DNA of 64,000 nt from Penelope pileata (lineage: Eukaryota > Chordata > Aves > Galliformes > Cracidae): contig WBMW01003834.1 of the NCBI GenBank assembly GCA_013396635.1, positions 224,258 to 288,257 on the forward strand, in the 5' to 3' direction. A program made the position numbers and the translations under genes. The stretch's first letter is position 1. Each line of letters opens with the position of its first letter. The notes below the pieces were generated by a model that was given only the letters and a program-made list of their open reading frames with translations, searched no databases and had not been told where the DNA came from. Shown piece after piece: positions 1-12,600 of the stretch.

Positions 1-156
1 AAATGAGCCTCCATGGTGCCAGTGGTGGACATGAGAGATCAAGGGACAGACGCAGATCGAGTGACAGGTCTCGCGACTCATCCCATGAAAGAGCAGAATC
101 TCAGCTCACTCCATGCATCAGGAATGTTACTTCACCAACGAGACAGTACCACTCTG
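1..156 (+). CDS. BTBD10: BTBD10 coding exon (partial at the window edge), Arg/Ser-rich region
   Basis: It encodes the SR-like segment ending in RNVTSPTRQYHS plus one base of the next codon. The donor is CTG|GTGTGT after base 156. Bases 1-2 finish a codon begun outside the window, so the Met at base 3 is internal and not the gene start. Reading through the donor gives a short non-conserved tail, which supports the splice. Confidence 0.88.
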
Positions 157-3100
157 GTGTGTTCAGATCTGTAGCATTTCAGGATTAAAGTATTTAAGCT
201 TCTTACCAATTTCTTAAAGGAATACGATAAAAAGCATGGGCTTTGTTGATGCCACGGCATATGGATGTCTTACATGTGCCCTGGGCTGGGAGTACCCTTC
301 TTTGCTAGGTTATGACATTTATGTATTCCTATGTGTTGGTTCTTATTTAATAGGGATCACAAGAATAATCTAACTGAACGGTAGGAACTTTGGGTTCCTG
401 CATAGAAAGTAGTTACTTCTGAAGGTTTCTTTAGCTAGAATAGCTTTCATTGAAAGAGATTTTATCAGTTTGCCGTGCTACATCCCTGGAAGGACTTAAG
501 CTGCATAGAGCTCATGTAAAGCTAAGATTTCGTGTTTTTTTTTTTTCTCTTTCCACCTCTTGCCCTCTTAAGATCGAGAAAAGGATCACAGTTCATCTCG
601 ACCAAGCAGCCCTCGTCCTCAGAAGACTTCCCCTAATGGTTCCACTGTTAGCATGGGGAACAGCAGCAGAAACAGTAGCCAGTCGAGTTCAGATGGGAGC
701 TGCAAGGCTGGCGGGGAAATGGTGTTTGTGTACGAAAATGGAAAAGAGGGAGCTCGGAATGTAAGAACTTCAGAACGGGTAACGCTCATAGTGGACAACA
801 CCAGATTTGTTGTAGATCCTTCTATCTTCACTGCACAACCAAATACGATGTTGGGCAGGTTGGTATCTTTTGGTTTCCTTAGTCTCTGATCTATAGAAGA
901 TAGTCATTTAGTAGGTTTGTTTTTTCGAAGACTAAAATAAAAACTGTTTAAAAAAGCTGTTGAACTCATTGCTACGTTTGATCTTCTAACACATGATATT
1001 ATCAGTTTGTGAAGATCTTTTTAAGTAAAAACAACTCTGCTTGGCAGTGATGCCAGTGGATGTCCATTATATAGAGACAAAGAGTTCACAGGTAAACTAA
1101 CATTTCATATGAGCATGTGAAATTTCCTTTCTTGCTGGGCATCTCTTCTGTATTCAGTCTGCCTCATGCTGTCTTCTGTTCTTAAACCTAGTTGCTGTAT
1201 AAAACAGTCATGAGTGTAGGTTATCTTTTTCAAAACAGCAAGGAGGAAAACTTGTAGGTGTTTTTGGTGGTAGCGTTTTTTTTTCCTTAATGGACGAGTC
1301 CTGACAGCGGTCAAGCTTAACAGATGTATCTTCTGAAATGCTTCTGAACAGGGGAATGACAAATGGATATTGCTGGTATGACATGTTAGTCTCTCAGCAA
1401 AGGGAACTAACATATAAAATGGTCAGTAGTTGAATGATAGTCCTCATACTTCTCTGCTAATACTTGCTATAGAAACAGTAATAAGCAACATAATTAACAA
1501 GTTTAGTTGGTGGTAAAAGATTCTGTGCTTTAATTGCTTTGACGCTGACTGTTTTCACATCCTGACAAAGCTTGCAGCAAGAAGGAGATGAGGTCCAACT
1601 GTGTTGCTTTGGGTTTGGCTTTTTCATTAAAACAGGACTTTTTTCAGCCCCAAAGCATATAATCATTTAAATGTGTATATCTGAAGCTATTTGCAAAGGA
1701 ATAGATCGTATATATGATGAAATAATTTCATGCTTTGTTTTAATACCCACTGTGTGGGATAAATAGTGCCTCGGTTCCCTGTTACTCAAAAAGTCAGGGG
1801 CAGAGTTAGAAAGAACCAGAAAAGCTTTTGTGTAAACAGTAGAGGGAAATAAATAGAAGTAATCTTTAATGAATTAAATAATTGGTGTAGGGCATTTGTA
1901 TATTTACAATAAATGTATACATAAATAGATGTAAATATAACAAAGTGGTGGTATGAAGTTTCATCAGTATGAAGTGATGTGGTGAAACTCTCCACTTTTA
2001 TGTCAGCCTCAAAGTAAATGGTGTTGGCTGATGCACTAGATTTGTGTGTGTGTGTGTTGCTGAGTTATCCTCCCTCAGGGATTATTCCAAGGAACAAGCT
2101 TATTTTATCTTGTGCTAATTCAAAAGTAGGTTAATAAAAATATGGAAATACTGTTCTAAAACGCAAGTTATTTATAAAACCATTTTTCCCCAGTGTCAGT
2201 TCGGAGGACGCTTGAGCAAGGCCTGCTCACCTAGAATGCACTGGGAGGTAAAAGAATGACTCAAGCCTGTATCCTATTAGGCTGTCACTTTCCTAATAGT
2301 CCTTGGCTTGAGAAATGGGCAGAAAATGCATTTCAAATTAAGTGACAAAAGTGCATTTGTTCTCTATTCTAAGTGCCACCTGTATGTTGCTTTGGGGTTG
2401 TATGTATGTAAGCAAGTTCTGCTGTTTGGTTGTATTTGTTTAATAATAATAAGAGTAAATGGCAATATTCTTTAGTAAGAATAGGGTTAAATTCAATATA
2501 GGTGGCAAGTCTTAAAAGATGAGCTCTGTACCCTGATGATCTGATAGTATACTGTAGGTACTGTCCAAGTCTTGTGGCTTTCTCCTTAGTGTAACTTCGC
2601 TCACATCCCTAGAGGGGAGAAGTATGCTGTGCGTGCTGCCCTTAGTTACGAGCATCTTCTATCAGAATGCTATTTTAAAACTTTGGAATTAAACTGAGGT
2701 GAAGAGCACTCACTTCTGTTTCTTAAACTACCACAGGTGGTTTTGATTTTGATTTAGTGAGAGTTCCACAACAAAACCTGTTCTTCCGCTACACCACTAC
2801 ATATGGGCAAAAGAAGAGTTCTTCTGGGTTCCCCCCAGAACCTTTGGCACTGGCAGGCAATGGCCTGCTCTAACTTTTGTTTTGATATTGGCAAGTTAAG
2901 GTTGAAGAGTAAAGCTAGTCTTTCCTGAGTTACTTGGAGCTGTTTATTTTCTAGTAGTCTTGCTAAGCATAAATCAAACTGAACAGTGTGCATACATGAA
3001 TAGACTGTTTTCTCCATGTCATTTGAGTACAATTTTTGACATTTTACTTCTTANGTAAGGAATTCTAACTAAATTTCTGAATTTTGAGCAGGATGTTTGG

Positions 3101-6100
3101 ATCAGGCAGAGAACATAACTTCACGCGTCCCAATGAGAAAGGAGAGTATGAAGTTGCTGAAGGAATTGGTTCCACTGTGTTTCGTGCTATTCTGGTGAGT
3201 TTTGATGGAGGGAAAAAAGGCAGATACTGTAAATATTGTTAAGACAAGCACTATAGGTCTTGATTTAGCCTTAATCACTTATTTTGACTTAGTGGATGGA
3301 ATAAATATTGGGTTTTGGTATTGTTCTCTAGGCAGGGGGAAGCTTGATATGAAAACATCACTAGGTTTTCTAGACATGTGAGTGTGACAGCCAGGGGAGA
3401 ACACATGAAACCAGCCAAAAAAGTACTGCCTGCCAGCAATCTGTTCATCTCCTGTGCATCTAGTTCACCTAGTTCAGATACATTCAGCCCTTCTTGTGTG
3501 GAAATTAGGTAAAATACATACAGTTCTTGAAGTTAACTTACTGCAGGTAACAGGAGAAAAGCCATCTGCAGTCTGAGGAAAAAATGTCCTGTTTACGTAC
3601 ACAAGAGGTAAAGCTGTTGAACTGCTTTGTCAGCATAAGAGGAGTAGCAAAAGCTGAGTGGAAGTATACACAAAAGGCACGATACGGGCAACAAAATGGT
3701 CAGTGTTAGTAGTTGTTGATGAGAAAATGATTTTAACCAGAGCTTGCTGCTCTGTAAGCAACTATCTCAGAAACTTGGTGAATTTGAGGATAATACTGTT
3801 CTTATGAACTTTTAACGTACGTTGCTCTCTTCTGTGTTTGAGGGGGTCGTATGTTAATGTTCCACAATAACGTGTAGAAGTCATTTTTCATTTTTGAGGC
3901 TGAAGTGTATCTGTTTACGAATGTTTAAATGCATTGTGCTTTGTTTGCTGTATTATTTAGGATTATTACAAGACTGGAGTGATACGCTGTCCCGATGGTA
4001 TATCTATTCCTGAACTGAGAGAAGCATGTGACTATCTCTGTATCTCCTTTGAGTATAGTACTATTAAATGCAGAGATCTCAGTAAGTATGGACTTCATTA
4101 AAATGACTTGAATTGTACAGACTAACGTAAGCAAATGGATGGAAGGGTTAATTCCAATTTTTCCTTCCTTGAAGCAAGGAACACTTCTGATACTGCATGA
4201 ACAAAATGCATCCTTTTTTCTCCCTTAAAATAGGGCTCCAAAGATGTCAGATATGCAACTTTTGAGAAATAATGTTTTAGATGTTGAAATACGATACTCA
4301 AATTTAGTGCTGTGGTTGGCACTGTGGAGCAGTTAAACTGTATTGATTCATTTGCAGTGTGGATACGCTAACATTAAGTGGTGTCTTCTTGCAGAAGAGA
4401 GGCAGGATAAGTTATTCAACTCGTTATCTATGAAAATGAAGCCGTGTTGCTAGCAAAAGCACTATAGCTGTGCTGGTGGTGCATCGTGGTTCTGAGTGTG
4501 TAGCTTATGTCCCACTTGGACCTTCCCTGAAGACAGCCAAAACTCTGGCCAGCACTTCCAACAACCTGGCCTGTGTCTCTGCCTCCTGTGATCTCACGGT
4601 GGCTGTGCAGTGTCCAGCATGGGGCCAAGCTGGGGAAATCGAGCTGTGAGATCCATGCGAGGCACCTGTGCTTTCACCAGCAGTGCCACGACCTCGTGGT
4701 GTGTTGCCTGCTGAGTCACATTCAGTGCGCTTTGTCCTTGGCAGGATTCCACAGCTGATGCTTTGAGGATTTTGAGAGGCTTTGGTTTTAAGCTACTGCT
4801 TATGAAAAGCAGGTTGCATGCGTTACTCCTTTCAACAACTGGCTTAAATAGTGTTTCTTTTAGGAAACCCAAGAGGAGTCTTGCATACAATTACCAAATG
4901 TTTAGCAGTAGTAAAAACATTAAGGAGATCGACTTCAAGTCACACCACTGTCTACCCAGCAGAATGTTAATATCTGCAGGACAGTCCTATCATTCTGAAC
5001 TTCTGGTGTGGCTTCTGGTAAAAATCTGAAACAGTTCTGATCTTACACAAACTAATGAACTAACAATGTCTTTACAGCTGTCTGCAGTAAATAATACCAA
5101 GTAAACAGAACTGCTGTGTTTCTTGCTCCTGCCTTCATTTCTTTACCAAACTTTAAAATATGTCAATGCTTTTATAAAATCTTGTTCCAGGTGCTCTCAT
5201 GCATGAGTTGTCAAATGATGGTGCTCGCAAACAATTTGAGTTCTATCTAGAAGAAATGATTCTCCCGTTAATGGTAGCCAGTGCCCAGAGTGGTGAGAGG
5301 GAGTGCCACATTGTTGTGCTGACAGATGATGATGTTGTTGACTGGGATGAAGAGTATCCTCCGCAAATGGGAGAGGAGTATTCACAAAGTAAGTTTATTT
5401 TCATTGTTTCCACCTAGCCACTCTGATAGAGGTAGTAGTAAAAGTGCTCATCTAACTTATGTGTACGTAAGTATACATAAACACTCTTAGCAAAGCCTTT
5501 ACAGTATCCCTAATGCTTCACCAAAACTTAACTTGGACAGTTCTTCTTAATATTTCACTTCATTCAAGCATGTTACATTCAAGTCTAATTAAAAAGAGGA
5601 GCTAATTTTTACTATTACAACACATTTGAGGATGCTAACCTACAGCTCTCCCTAGAATGTGTGCAGGAATTCCATTTCAAGGGGGGGGAGAAACCTGAAA
5701 TCTTCTTTGTTGGAGGATGGGTTGGGAGTATTTGATGTGGTTTGTGAATTGTTCTACTACATTCCAAAATACAGCAAAAAACTTAAGTGCATTAAACAAA
5801 CTAACCCGGTAAGAAGAAGGACCATATGCAACCAACCAGGTTCATAGTGCTTTCTGCTGCTCTTTTCTAGTTTCTAAAAATATCTCAAAATATCCAAACC
5901 AGGTCTCTCTCTCTCATTCTGAAATAAATAGTTGAGTAAAGCGGGGCAATGAAGAAAGGTAATTAAATCTTTTTATTTGTAGAACTAGAAATGTAATCTT
6001 TGAATGCAATTTTTCCTCATTAAATTGTGTTTTCAGTTATTTACAGCACAAAGTTGTATAGATTCTTCAAATACATTGAAAATCGAGACGTGGCCAAGTC

Positions 6101-7823
6101 TGTTTTGAAGGAAAGAGGGCTGAAGAAGATCCGATTGGGCATTGAAGGTAAGGCTTTAGACAGTTGAAGAAATTGAGTCAATTCATCTTGCATGTTGAGA
6201 GTAGGTGACAAAATGGCTGGGGGGAGTGGTACCCAATAAACAACTGGCCCAGCTGGAAAACCTGATTACAGGCTCATGGCTGGTCCACAACACCTATATA
6301 GCTGCTAGAGTGTTTACAGAATGACTTTGGTAGTTGCTGGTACCTTGGGACTGCATCTCATGCTATTTCCCTTTAGTTTTCACACGGCATCTTCTCTGTT
6401 CTTGCTGTACTTCGTTGGAATCGTGCATTTTTAGAGCTTTTATATGTTCTGTTCTTGGTGTGGTGTCTTTCAGGGCTTGAAATGAAAAATTTAAGTTGCA
6501 TCGAGATGCTTTCTTCTAGGAAATGTAAACTTATCAAAGGGATCACTGAGGTGCAAAGAAATAGTAACTTGAAATAAACATCCTGTACATTAAGGAGGCT
6601 GATCTGTAAAATCTCAGCTCTGGCATTGCACAAGACAAGGACAGTCAGTTGTCTTGGATTTTTACCATGAATGTAACAACAGGGTGGCTTTGTATTTCAG
6701 ATTCTTCCTGTTTGTCGACCCAAATATTTAAAAATCCAGCCTTTGTAATTTGCAGATTTCTAGCATTCACGCACCAAGATGCCATGGTTACATTTGTAAT
6801 TTGCCAACCAAAAGCAAGTGTTTTAACTGCTTGTGATCTTTAAAATAAGTTCAGCTGAACGAAGTGTGAGCCTCCAGACTGACATGCCACTAAGCTAAAC
6901 GAGAACAGTTTTTGTCTGTAATGCTGGCTAATACCAGATGATTTTTGCTGGCGTTTCTTGTTTTAGACAAGGAGCCACTATTGGACTAAATCTTAATGCT
7001 GATGCCTCATAATAATGTGCAACTTTCTAGTAATGAAAATTACTGCTTAGAGCAGAGGGGAGAGAGAATTGGTCTAAAACTGTGTATTTTGTTAACTGGG
7101 GGAGCTGGGAGCAACGTGAGGTGGAAAAAAGTGCTAGGATTCTGCTTGGGAACTCAGAGCAACACTGCTCTCTAGTATGGAGGTCTCATTTTTGTGCTTA
7201 AAAACAGCTCGACTCTTTTGGTTTGTGGAAGGAACAGCTGGCTTTGCCTGTGAAGCTCGGAGAGTCTTCTTGTGGAAACATCTACGTTATCAATAGGATC
7301 ACAGCCTTTTCCATTACAACTTGTGTGGTAGTTTAGCCTCTGTCTCTGTGCTGTCCTTGCTTAGGCAGCATTAAGAATAACACAGCTGAGTCTGTTTCCA
7401 GTCAGGCTGCTGCTCATCTTCATTATACTTCCATACATTGCTTTTTGATGAAAGAAAACCCTGCACTGTACAGTACAAGAAACGTTAACTTCTGCTGTAC
7501 TCCGTTTCTTAGGTTACCCGACGTACAAAGAGAAAGTGAAAAAGCGACCAGGCGGAAGGCCAGAGGTGATTTACAACTACGTCCAAAGGCCGTTTATTCG
7601 GATGTCATGGGAGAAGGAGGAAGGGAAGAGTCGGCACGTTGACTTCCAGTGCGTGAAAAGCAAATCGATTACAAATCTAGCGGCAGCAGCAGCAGACATA
7701 CCCCAGGACCAGCTTGTGGTAATGCATCCCACCCCCCAAGTAGATGAGCTGGATATCCTGCCTATTCACCCTCCACCTAGTAACAGTGAGATGGATACTG
7801 AGGGACAAAACCCGCCCCTTTGA
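1..7823 (+). CDS. BTBD10: BTBD10, BTB/POZ domain-containing protein 10 (5' end outside the window)
   Basis: This is the 3' part of a spliced gene. The coding exons are 1-156, 573-858, 3092-3194, 3961-4081, 5191-5388, 6037-6147 and 7513-7823; all junctions are GT-AG and keep one frame to the TGA at 7821-7823. The visible part encodes 427 residues starting at an internal Met (base 3), which corresponds to about residue 49 of the 475-aa human protein. In order it has an Arg/Ser-rich N-terminal segment (SRDRRRSSDRSRDSS), a Ser-rich linker, the BTB/POZ fold (VTLIVDNTRFVVDPSIF through DYYKTG and CDYLCISFEY), and a conserved C-terminal region with YPTYKEKVKKRPGGRPEV. From the literature on the family, BTBD10 (also GMRP1) promotes AKT signalling by restraining PP2A and supports neuronal and beta-cell survival. 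The paralogue KCTD20 shares the BTB and C-terminal regions but, as far as I recall, not this SR-like N-terminus. Identification is by recognition, without a search. Confidence 0.95.
573..858 (+). CDS. BTBD10: BTBD10 coding exon, Ser-rich linker and start of BTB domain
   Basis: The acceptor is a long T-rich tract ending in AAG at 570-572. The exon encodes DREKDHSSRPSS, then SSRNSSQSSSDGS, then the first BTB strand (ERVTLIVDNTRF). The donor AG|GTTGGT follows base 858 and splits an Arg codon, completed by the first base of the next exon. Confidence 0.9.
3092..3194 (+). CDS. BTBD10: BTBD10 coding exon, BTB domain
   Basis: It encodes MFGSGREHNFTRPNEKGEY and ends at FRAIL. The acceptor is TTTTGAGCAG at 3082-3091 and the donor CTG|GTGAGT. 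An unresolved base (N) lies at 3054, inside the intron near the acceptor, and does not affect coding. Confidence 0.93.
3961..4081 (+). CDS. BTBD10: BTBD10 coding exon, BTB domain helices
   Basis: It encodes DYYKTGVIRCPDGISIPEL and CDYLCISFEYSTIKCRDL. The acceptor TTATTTAG precedes 3961, and the donor A|GTAAGT splits a Ser codon. Confidence 0.94.
5191..5388 (+). CDS. BTBD10: BTBD10 coding exon, post-BTB region
   Basis: It encodes ALMHELSNDGARKQFEFY, the segment MVASAQSGERECHIVVL and the acidic run TDDDVVDWDEEYPPQMGEEY. The acceptor is TTGTTCCAG and the donor A|GTAAGT. Confidence 0.94.
6037..6147 (+). CDS. BTBD10: BTBD10 coding exon
   Basis: It encodes IYSTKLYRFFKYIENRDVAK and ERGLKKIRLGIE. 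The acceptor is TGTTTTCAG and the donor G|GTAAGG. The phase joins with the flanking exons. Confidence 0.94.
7513..7823 (+). CDS. BTBD10: BTBD10 terminal coding exon
   Basis: It encodes GYPTYKEKVKKRPGG, then QRPFIRMSWEKEEGKSRHV, ITNLAAAAADIPQDQLVV and a Pro-rich tail ending QNPPL. The stop TGA is at 7821-7823. The last dozen or so residues differ from the mammalian tail as I remember it, while the rest is nearly invariant. Confidence 0.95.
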
Positions 7824-8630
7824 TCCAGGCTGTTATGAAAACACAAGCATGCTACGTTCAAGTGACTCTGTACTCAGCTCATTCTACACTGCAATTCCAG
7901 TTTTCTCCATTGTGTAACAGTGTTTAGGATATTGCAGTACGGACCTTTCAAAGACTGGGGGGTGTGTCTGATTGTTTCTGCAAGAGTACAGATGATAAAA
8001 CACCCTGGGGTTACAGTTACATCCATGTATTTGTCTACCAGTAGGTTTGTGACGTTGGTTATTGGTATGCTGGACTGTCCTCACTCTTCAGCCCCGGGAT
8101 GCCGGGAGCCAGTGTATGTTCAGTATTGTTACACAGGGGTTAGAATGCAGAATTTGGAATTGATAGTAGCACTTTACAAATGGTTGATAAATGGAATTTC
8201 AAGCCATTTTTATAAATGTATTGCACAATACTAACAGAGTGCTTCTATCAAAAGTATTAACTGTAAATAGTTTTGCTCCGAATAGATCGACCCTTTTGAA
8301 GTTACTGTATATGGTTGAGCACAAAACTACTTATCATTGGGTTTTTGGATTGAGGACGTGATTCAATTACCCGTGTAACATCTTGTTAAACTCAAAGTTC
8401 TTCAGTGAATTTTTTCACTTGTTTGCAGCGTGAGCCATGTTCAAAAGTTGTGAACAATGGATAGGGGCTTGATCTTTAAATTTTGCCTTACCTTAATATG
8501 TTCACAAATATTTATTTACTAAATTTTTCATAAGTGTCATGAAATAGGAAAATGCAAATGGTTCATTCTTCATTTATTGATGATTGTAAACAAGTTTTTC
8601 ATGCAAATAAAAATTTCCATTATTTTAATG
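7824..8630 (+). other. BTBD10: BTBD10 3' untranslated region (end approximate)
   Basis: This is non-coding sequence from the stop codon to the first good poly(A) signal. It is moderately AT-rich with no open frame of note. The end is inferred from the AATAAA at 8606-8611; real cleavage could differ by tens of bases or use a later signal. Confidence 0.7.
8606..8611 (+). terminator. Poly(A) signal AATAAA of BTBD10
   Basis: This is a canonical hexamer about 780 bp after the BTBD10 stop, followed by a T/G-rich stretch (TTTTAATGGGTTTG) typical of a downstream element. Cleavage is expected about 10-30 bases later. Confidence 0.65.
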
Positions 8631-8654
8631 GGTTTGAATGATCTGCGAATAGGA

Positions 8655-8662
8655 TTACGTAA
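8655..8662. promoter_or_regulatory. D-box-like palindrome TTACGTAA between the two 3' ends
   Basis: This is a perfect PAR-bZIP/NFIL3 consensus TTACGTAA in the roughly 400-bp gap between the BTBD10 and BMAL1 poly(A) sites. Such sites bind DBP, TEF, HLF and NFIL3. A single 8-mer can occur by chance, and no function is shown. Confidence 0.3.
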
Positions 8663-8990
8663 GTGTCCAGATGAGGGTTTTTTTCTTTTCTCCTCCCTCA
8701 GGGTGGGTGGAGATTGCTTAAGAAATACCCATTTTTCACTTTGCTCAATATTAAAATTAGAGAAATCTGTTGCACTATCTTAACTCCCCCCTCCCCCCCT
8801 ACTGTTTTAAGGTTTTTTCCTTCAGTTAAACTGAAATTGGTAAGTAATAGCTTCTCTAGAAATTTAGCATAGTGCCAGACTGCTCTACGTGTGTGTAAGG
8901 CATTGTTTTCCTTCCCTTTTCCCCCACTGTTAAGCAAATGATAAATAGGCAACTGCTTCTAGCATGCATCTTCAGCAGGGTTTTATCAAA

Positions 8991-8996
8991 TTTATT
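8991..8996 (-). terminator. Alternative poly(A) signal of BMAL1
   Basis: TTTATT on the + strand, so AATAAA on the BMAL1 strand, 44 bp beyond the first hexamer. It would lengthen the 3'UTR slightly. Confidence 0.4.
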
Positions 8997-9014
8997 TATC
9001 AAAGTAAATACTCC

Positions 9015-9507
9015 ATCTTAGAACAAGGGAAACATTTATTTTAAAAATATTTAACTGTCTAATACATTACACTTTAACAATATTTATAGTAAAGGATTCT
9101 TACAAGAAAGAATAAACAGCTTTATGGTACAATTAGTATAAGAAATATCCACATGGGGACTGTTTTGCAGTGTAAAAACACACCATACATCTGAAATGGT
9201 CATTTGCATATAAAAGCTACCACTGATGCCAGTGAGTTGCACAGTGATTTAAAAAAAAAAAATCCAACAACAGAATCCAAAATATACAGGTATTGCAAGC
9301 TATACACAGCTAACCAAATCAACACAGAACACTGTAGCGGGTTATTCCACTTTGTCTGACGTTACACATGGTAGAATGAGTTGCATTCTGATATGGCTTT
9401 TATGAAATTCATACATAAAAGCTTCTCCATCCAACAAGGTTCACAGACTGTAGAACTCCACCAATAAATGCACTTTGATATTTGGATGTTGAAGCAAGGT
9501 GCATCAT
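9015..9507 (-). other. ARNTL: BMAL1 3' untranslated region (end approximate)
   Basis: This is AT-rich non-coding sequence after the stop, ending near minus-strand AATAAA hexamers at 9040-9035 and 8996-8991. It is about 490 nt if the first signal is used. No open frame or repeat family was recognised. Confidence 0.7.
9035..9040 (-). terminator. Poly(A) signal AATAAA of BMAL1 (TTTATT on + strand)
   Basis: This is the first canonical hexamer after the BMAL1 stop codon on the minus strand. A second candidate at 8996-8991 lies within a TTTATTTATC stretch. Which one is used cannot be decided from sequence alone. Confidence 0.6.
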
Positions 9508-9668
9508 TTACAAGGGCCACGGCAAGTCACTGAAATCTACAGGGCCACCAAGACCTGCATCTGCTTCGAGAAGGCTCATTATTACTGCCATTGCTGCTTC
9601 ATCGTTGCTCGGGCTGCTGGATCCTTGATCGTTGTCGATCATGTCGATGCCTATGTGAGAGTTCTCCC
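9508..9668 (-). CDS. ARNTL: BMAL1 terminal coding exon, transactivation domain
   Basis: It encodes GENSHIGIDMIDNDQGSSSP, then AAMAVIMSLLEADAG and the end VDFSDLPWPL. The IMSLLEAD helix (Leu606-Leu607) is the CRY- and CBP-binding element, and Trp624-Pro625 forms the reported cis/trans switch. The acceptor is CTGCTTCCAG and the stop is TAA at 9510-9508. Confidence 0.98.
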
Positions 9669-12600
9669 CTGGAAGCAGAGAGACGGTAAGTAAGTTGTCA
9701 GAAGTTGTTCTGCTCATGAACGTGCTGTGGTCGCTTGCTGCCTGACTTGAAGTGGCGTACCTGAACAGCCCGAGCTGTTCTGGGAGCATTACCGTGTTTG
9801 ATAGCCTGGTTCAGGGATGTACCTGATACCTGGCTGTCAGAATACAGAAGTTCAGAATACAGAAGTTAGGTCACTGCTCAGACATGACCAGACCATGACC
9901 CTTTCTTCTCACCGCCGGTTGTTTAAAAGTCCTCACAAAAAGGAGGTGAGGCATTCAGCTAAATCACACAGATTCCAAACGCTTAAAAATAAGCTAGCAA
10001 AGCAGACTGCCAGGCTACTCTTGTAGCCACTTTTTAGGCAAACAAGATGGTAGGTTATGAGCTTTTATCCGCTTTTACTGTGGATGGTAAAAGCATGTCT
10101 TTGCTAACAGCAATCAGCTTGCTACAGTTGTCTGTATGTTTAGCTGATATTGAGGCATATTTGTGGATGCCTTCACTTACCAAGAATAGAGGAGTTATCA
10201 GAATATGGGTAACCAGAGCTATCTTGGATTTGCCCAGAGAGTAGCCCAGCTGAAGAAATGTCTGGAGTGCCACCATTCAGGATCTTGAAAGAGAAAATAG
10301 ATGCCATAAAACAGCATGAAATGTTGCATTAAAGATCCTGATATAAAACAATACAGACTTAACATAGGGAGGATGGACTTTCTGCAAAAAAAAATCCAGC
10401 ACCTAAAGGTTAATCAGACTAATTGTAAACTAGGAACTACTTTCCCTCTGTGTTACGTTCATCAAGCAGATGTCAGATGGAGAATAGATTTCTTCCTTTC
10501 TGGTGGTGGTGGTGGTTAGTCAGCGCTACGTGCTAAACTGCTGAAAGTAACTTCTGGAAAAAAGCTACAAAAAGTCCTAAGAGGATTTCTGAGCATCGTC
10601 ATTCTCAGTATTCCATCTGCAAGTGAGGGTAATTACAGCTAACTAAGTACAGAATGCTTCTGACTTTGCAAATACAGTGCATGGAAAGTACTGCCAGTTA
10701 AGATCTTCAATTTCAGAGTATAATCCTCCTAGGTAGAGAGAGGCTGTGTGAGCTGAGCATTGCTCCTTGGTTTCAAGTCTAACGCTTCCATTGGTACAGG
10801 GCAGCACTGTGGCCACCAGAGCTCACACCAGGCAGAAACAGAAGCACCTTCCCTAGGATTTTTAAACAAATAGCAAGGGAATAGCTGAACCGTAATTTCG
10901 AACTGCTCAGATATGCACACAGAGGAAGATGAGTATGTCTGAGCTCCCTTTTGAGGGTGACATCTGCTGGAACTTGTGTTGTTTCTAGCAAACTCAGTTT
11001 TCAAACTAAGGAGAAAAAATTGAGAGGGTATGCTATTAGAAACAGCCGACTCTCCATGTGTGCTCGCCTTTATTATGTCCCAGTAGCCCTTACTGGATGT
11101 AAGTGTTGAACTACTGTTGAGCAGAATGAGCAAGAGTGACCATTTCTAGAACTACAACTCAGTTTGTTCCAACTTTAAGTTTTATTTTAAGAGCCACGAA
11201 ATACAGAAATAGATAGCAATATTTACTGACAATTATATGTTCCAGTCAAGTAGTTCTTACATATAGTCAATGTAATTTCTGGGAAAGAAAGTTAAATCTG
11301 AGGCAGTGCTTGAATGCACAGAATAAGGATTTGGGTAAGTGCTCCTCTTGTCTTGAATATGACAACTGTAAGTAGCAATTTATGAGATAACTTAAACGCA
11401 GCCAGAATGAGTGCTTGGGGAGTTAAGTGTTAGTAATGGTATGTGAATGCTACTTAAGCAATCTTAGAAGAAGGCACGGTACATAGTATTGACTTAAAAA
11501 TAAGATGTCAACACCCAGTGAAACATCTAATTGCCATATTTTGTGCTACAGCAGTACAGCATAACTTGTGATTCACTGGAACGCTGTGAGTGCTCAGTGA
11601 TAGCAATTCTGGTGTTCACCAGTATGTGGTGTGGAAGAGTTTCTGGAGTATTAAGAGACAGGAAGAGACTTGTTCCTTGCAACTGTTTTTTCGTTGTTTT
11701 GTTTTTTAATAAAAGGCCAAAATGTAAAGAGCAGGTGGATTTCATATGCTGCCACTGCTTAAGAACCACTGGTCTCTGCACTTTAAAGAAAACGGTACTG
11801 GAAGTTAGGCCACCAGAGTACTCTGACCTGCTGTCAGACTTCTCAGACAAGCAGTTAAGAGTTCAACACCACACGTAATTTTAGAAGCCTGATCTCAATT
11901 TGCTTGCCCCTACTGCTACAAGCCTGTTTGTGAAGCTTGTTCTTACCTTCTTGCTTCCTGGGGAGGATGTATCGGGCGGTGGTGTGCTGGTAATGTTCAG
12001 TGGACTTGAACCACAGCTAGACGGTGACGATCCTCTTATCCTATCATACAGGTAACATAAGGAATGAATTTACCAGAAAGTTTGAGGCTCAGGTGCCAGA
12101 GACTTCGAGTGTCAAATGCTGACCTTAATATCAGGTGACATAAGGTGTTTAAGAGCATGGACTTCATTCATGCACTTTCCTTAATGTTTAACATTATTCA
12201 AATCACCAAGTTGCAACTCTTAATTTGCAGCTAGATAAAGTTTGTGGTAAGTTGTCCAGCTCGCTCAGTCTGCAAGCTTCGCCTCCTTCCCACGCTACCC
12301 TCCCTTTCCTTTATTTGTTCCTGTGCAGCCTTCACCAAGTTGAGCAAGGAAATGATCCTGGTTACTGAGGAAAACTTCATTTCTCATGTATTTCTTCAGC
12401 TTCTACTAGCTTCGGAGTGTGAGCTGTCTCAGCTCACCTAGACTTGTTAAATGGGCTACTGCTAGAGATGTGTGCTGGACGTGTGAAATAGTTTATTATA
12501 TATATTTAACTGCTCAGATGGGATGGAGACGGCTGTTCTGAGAACCAGCCATGTATTACTGCAGTCCCATACCGAAGGGTGCTCCAAAACCTCGTTGTTT

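Larger units (their letters stand above)
157..7512 (+). other. BTBD10: Introns of BTBD10
   Basis: The introns lie at 157-572, 859-3091, 3195-3960, 4082-5190, 5389-6036 and 6148-7512. They are AT-rich unique sequence with no recognisable repeat family or RNA gene. The only simple repeats I noticed are a short (TG)n at 2043-2057 and T-runs near splice sites. Confidence 0.8.

Noticed and set aside
1..7823. KCTD20 as identity of the first gene
   Set aside because: The paralogue shares the BTB and C-terminal region, but the Arg/Ser-rich N-terminal segment and the tail-to-tail neighbour BMAL1 point to BTBD10.
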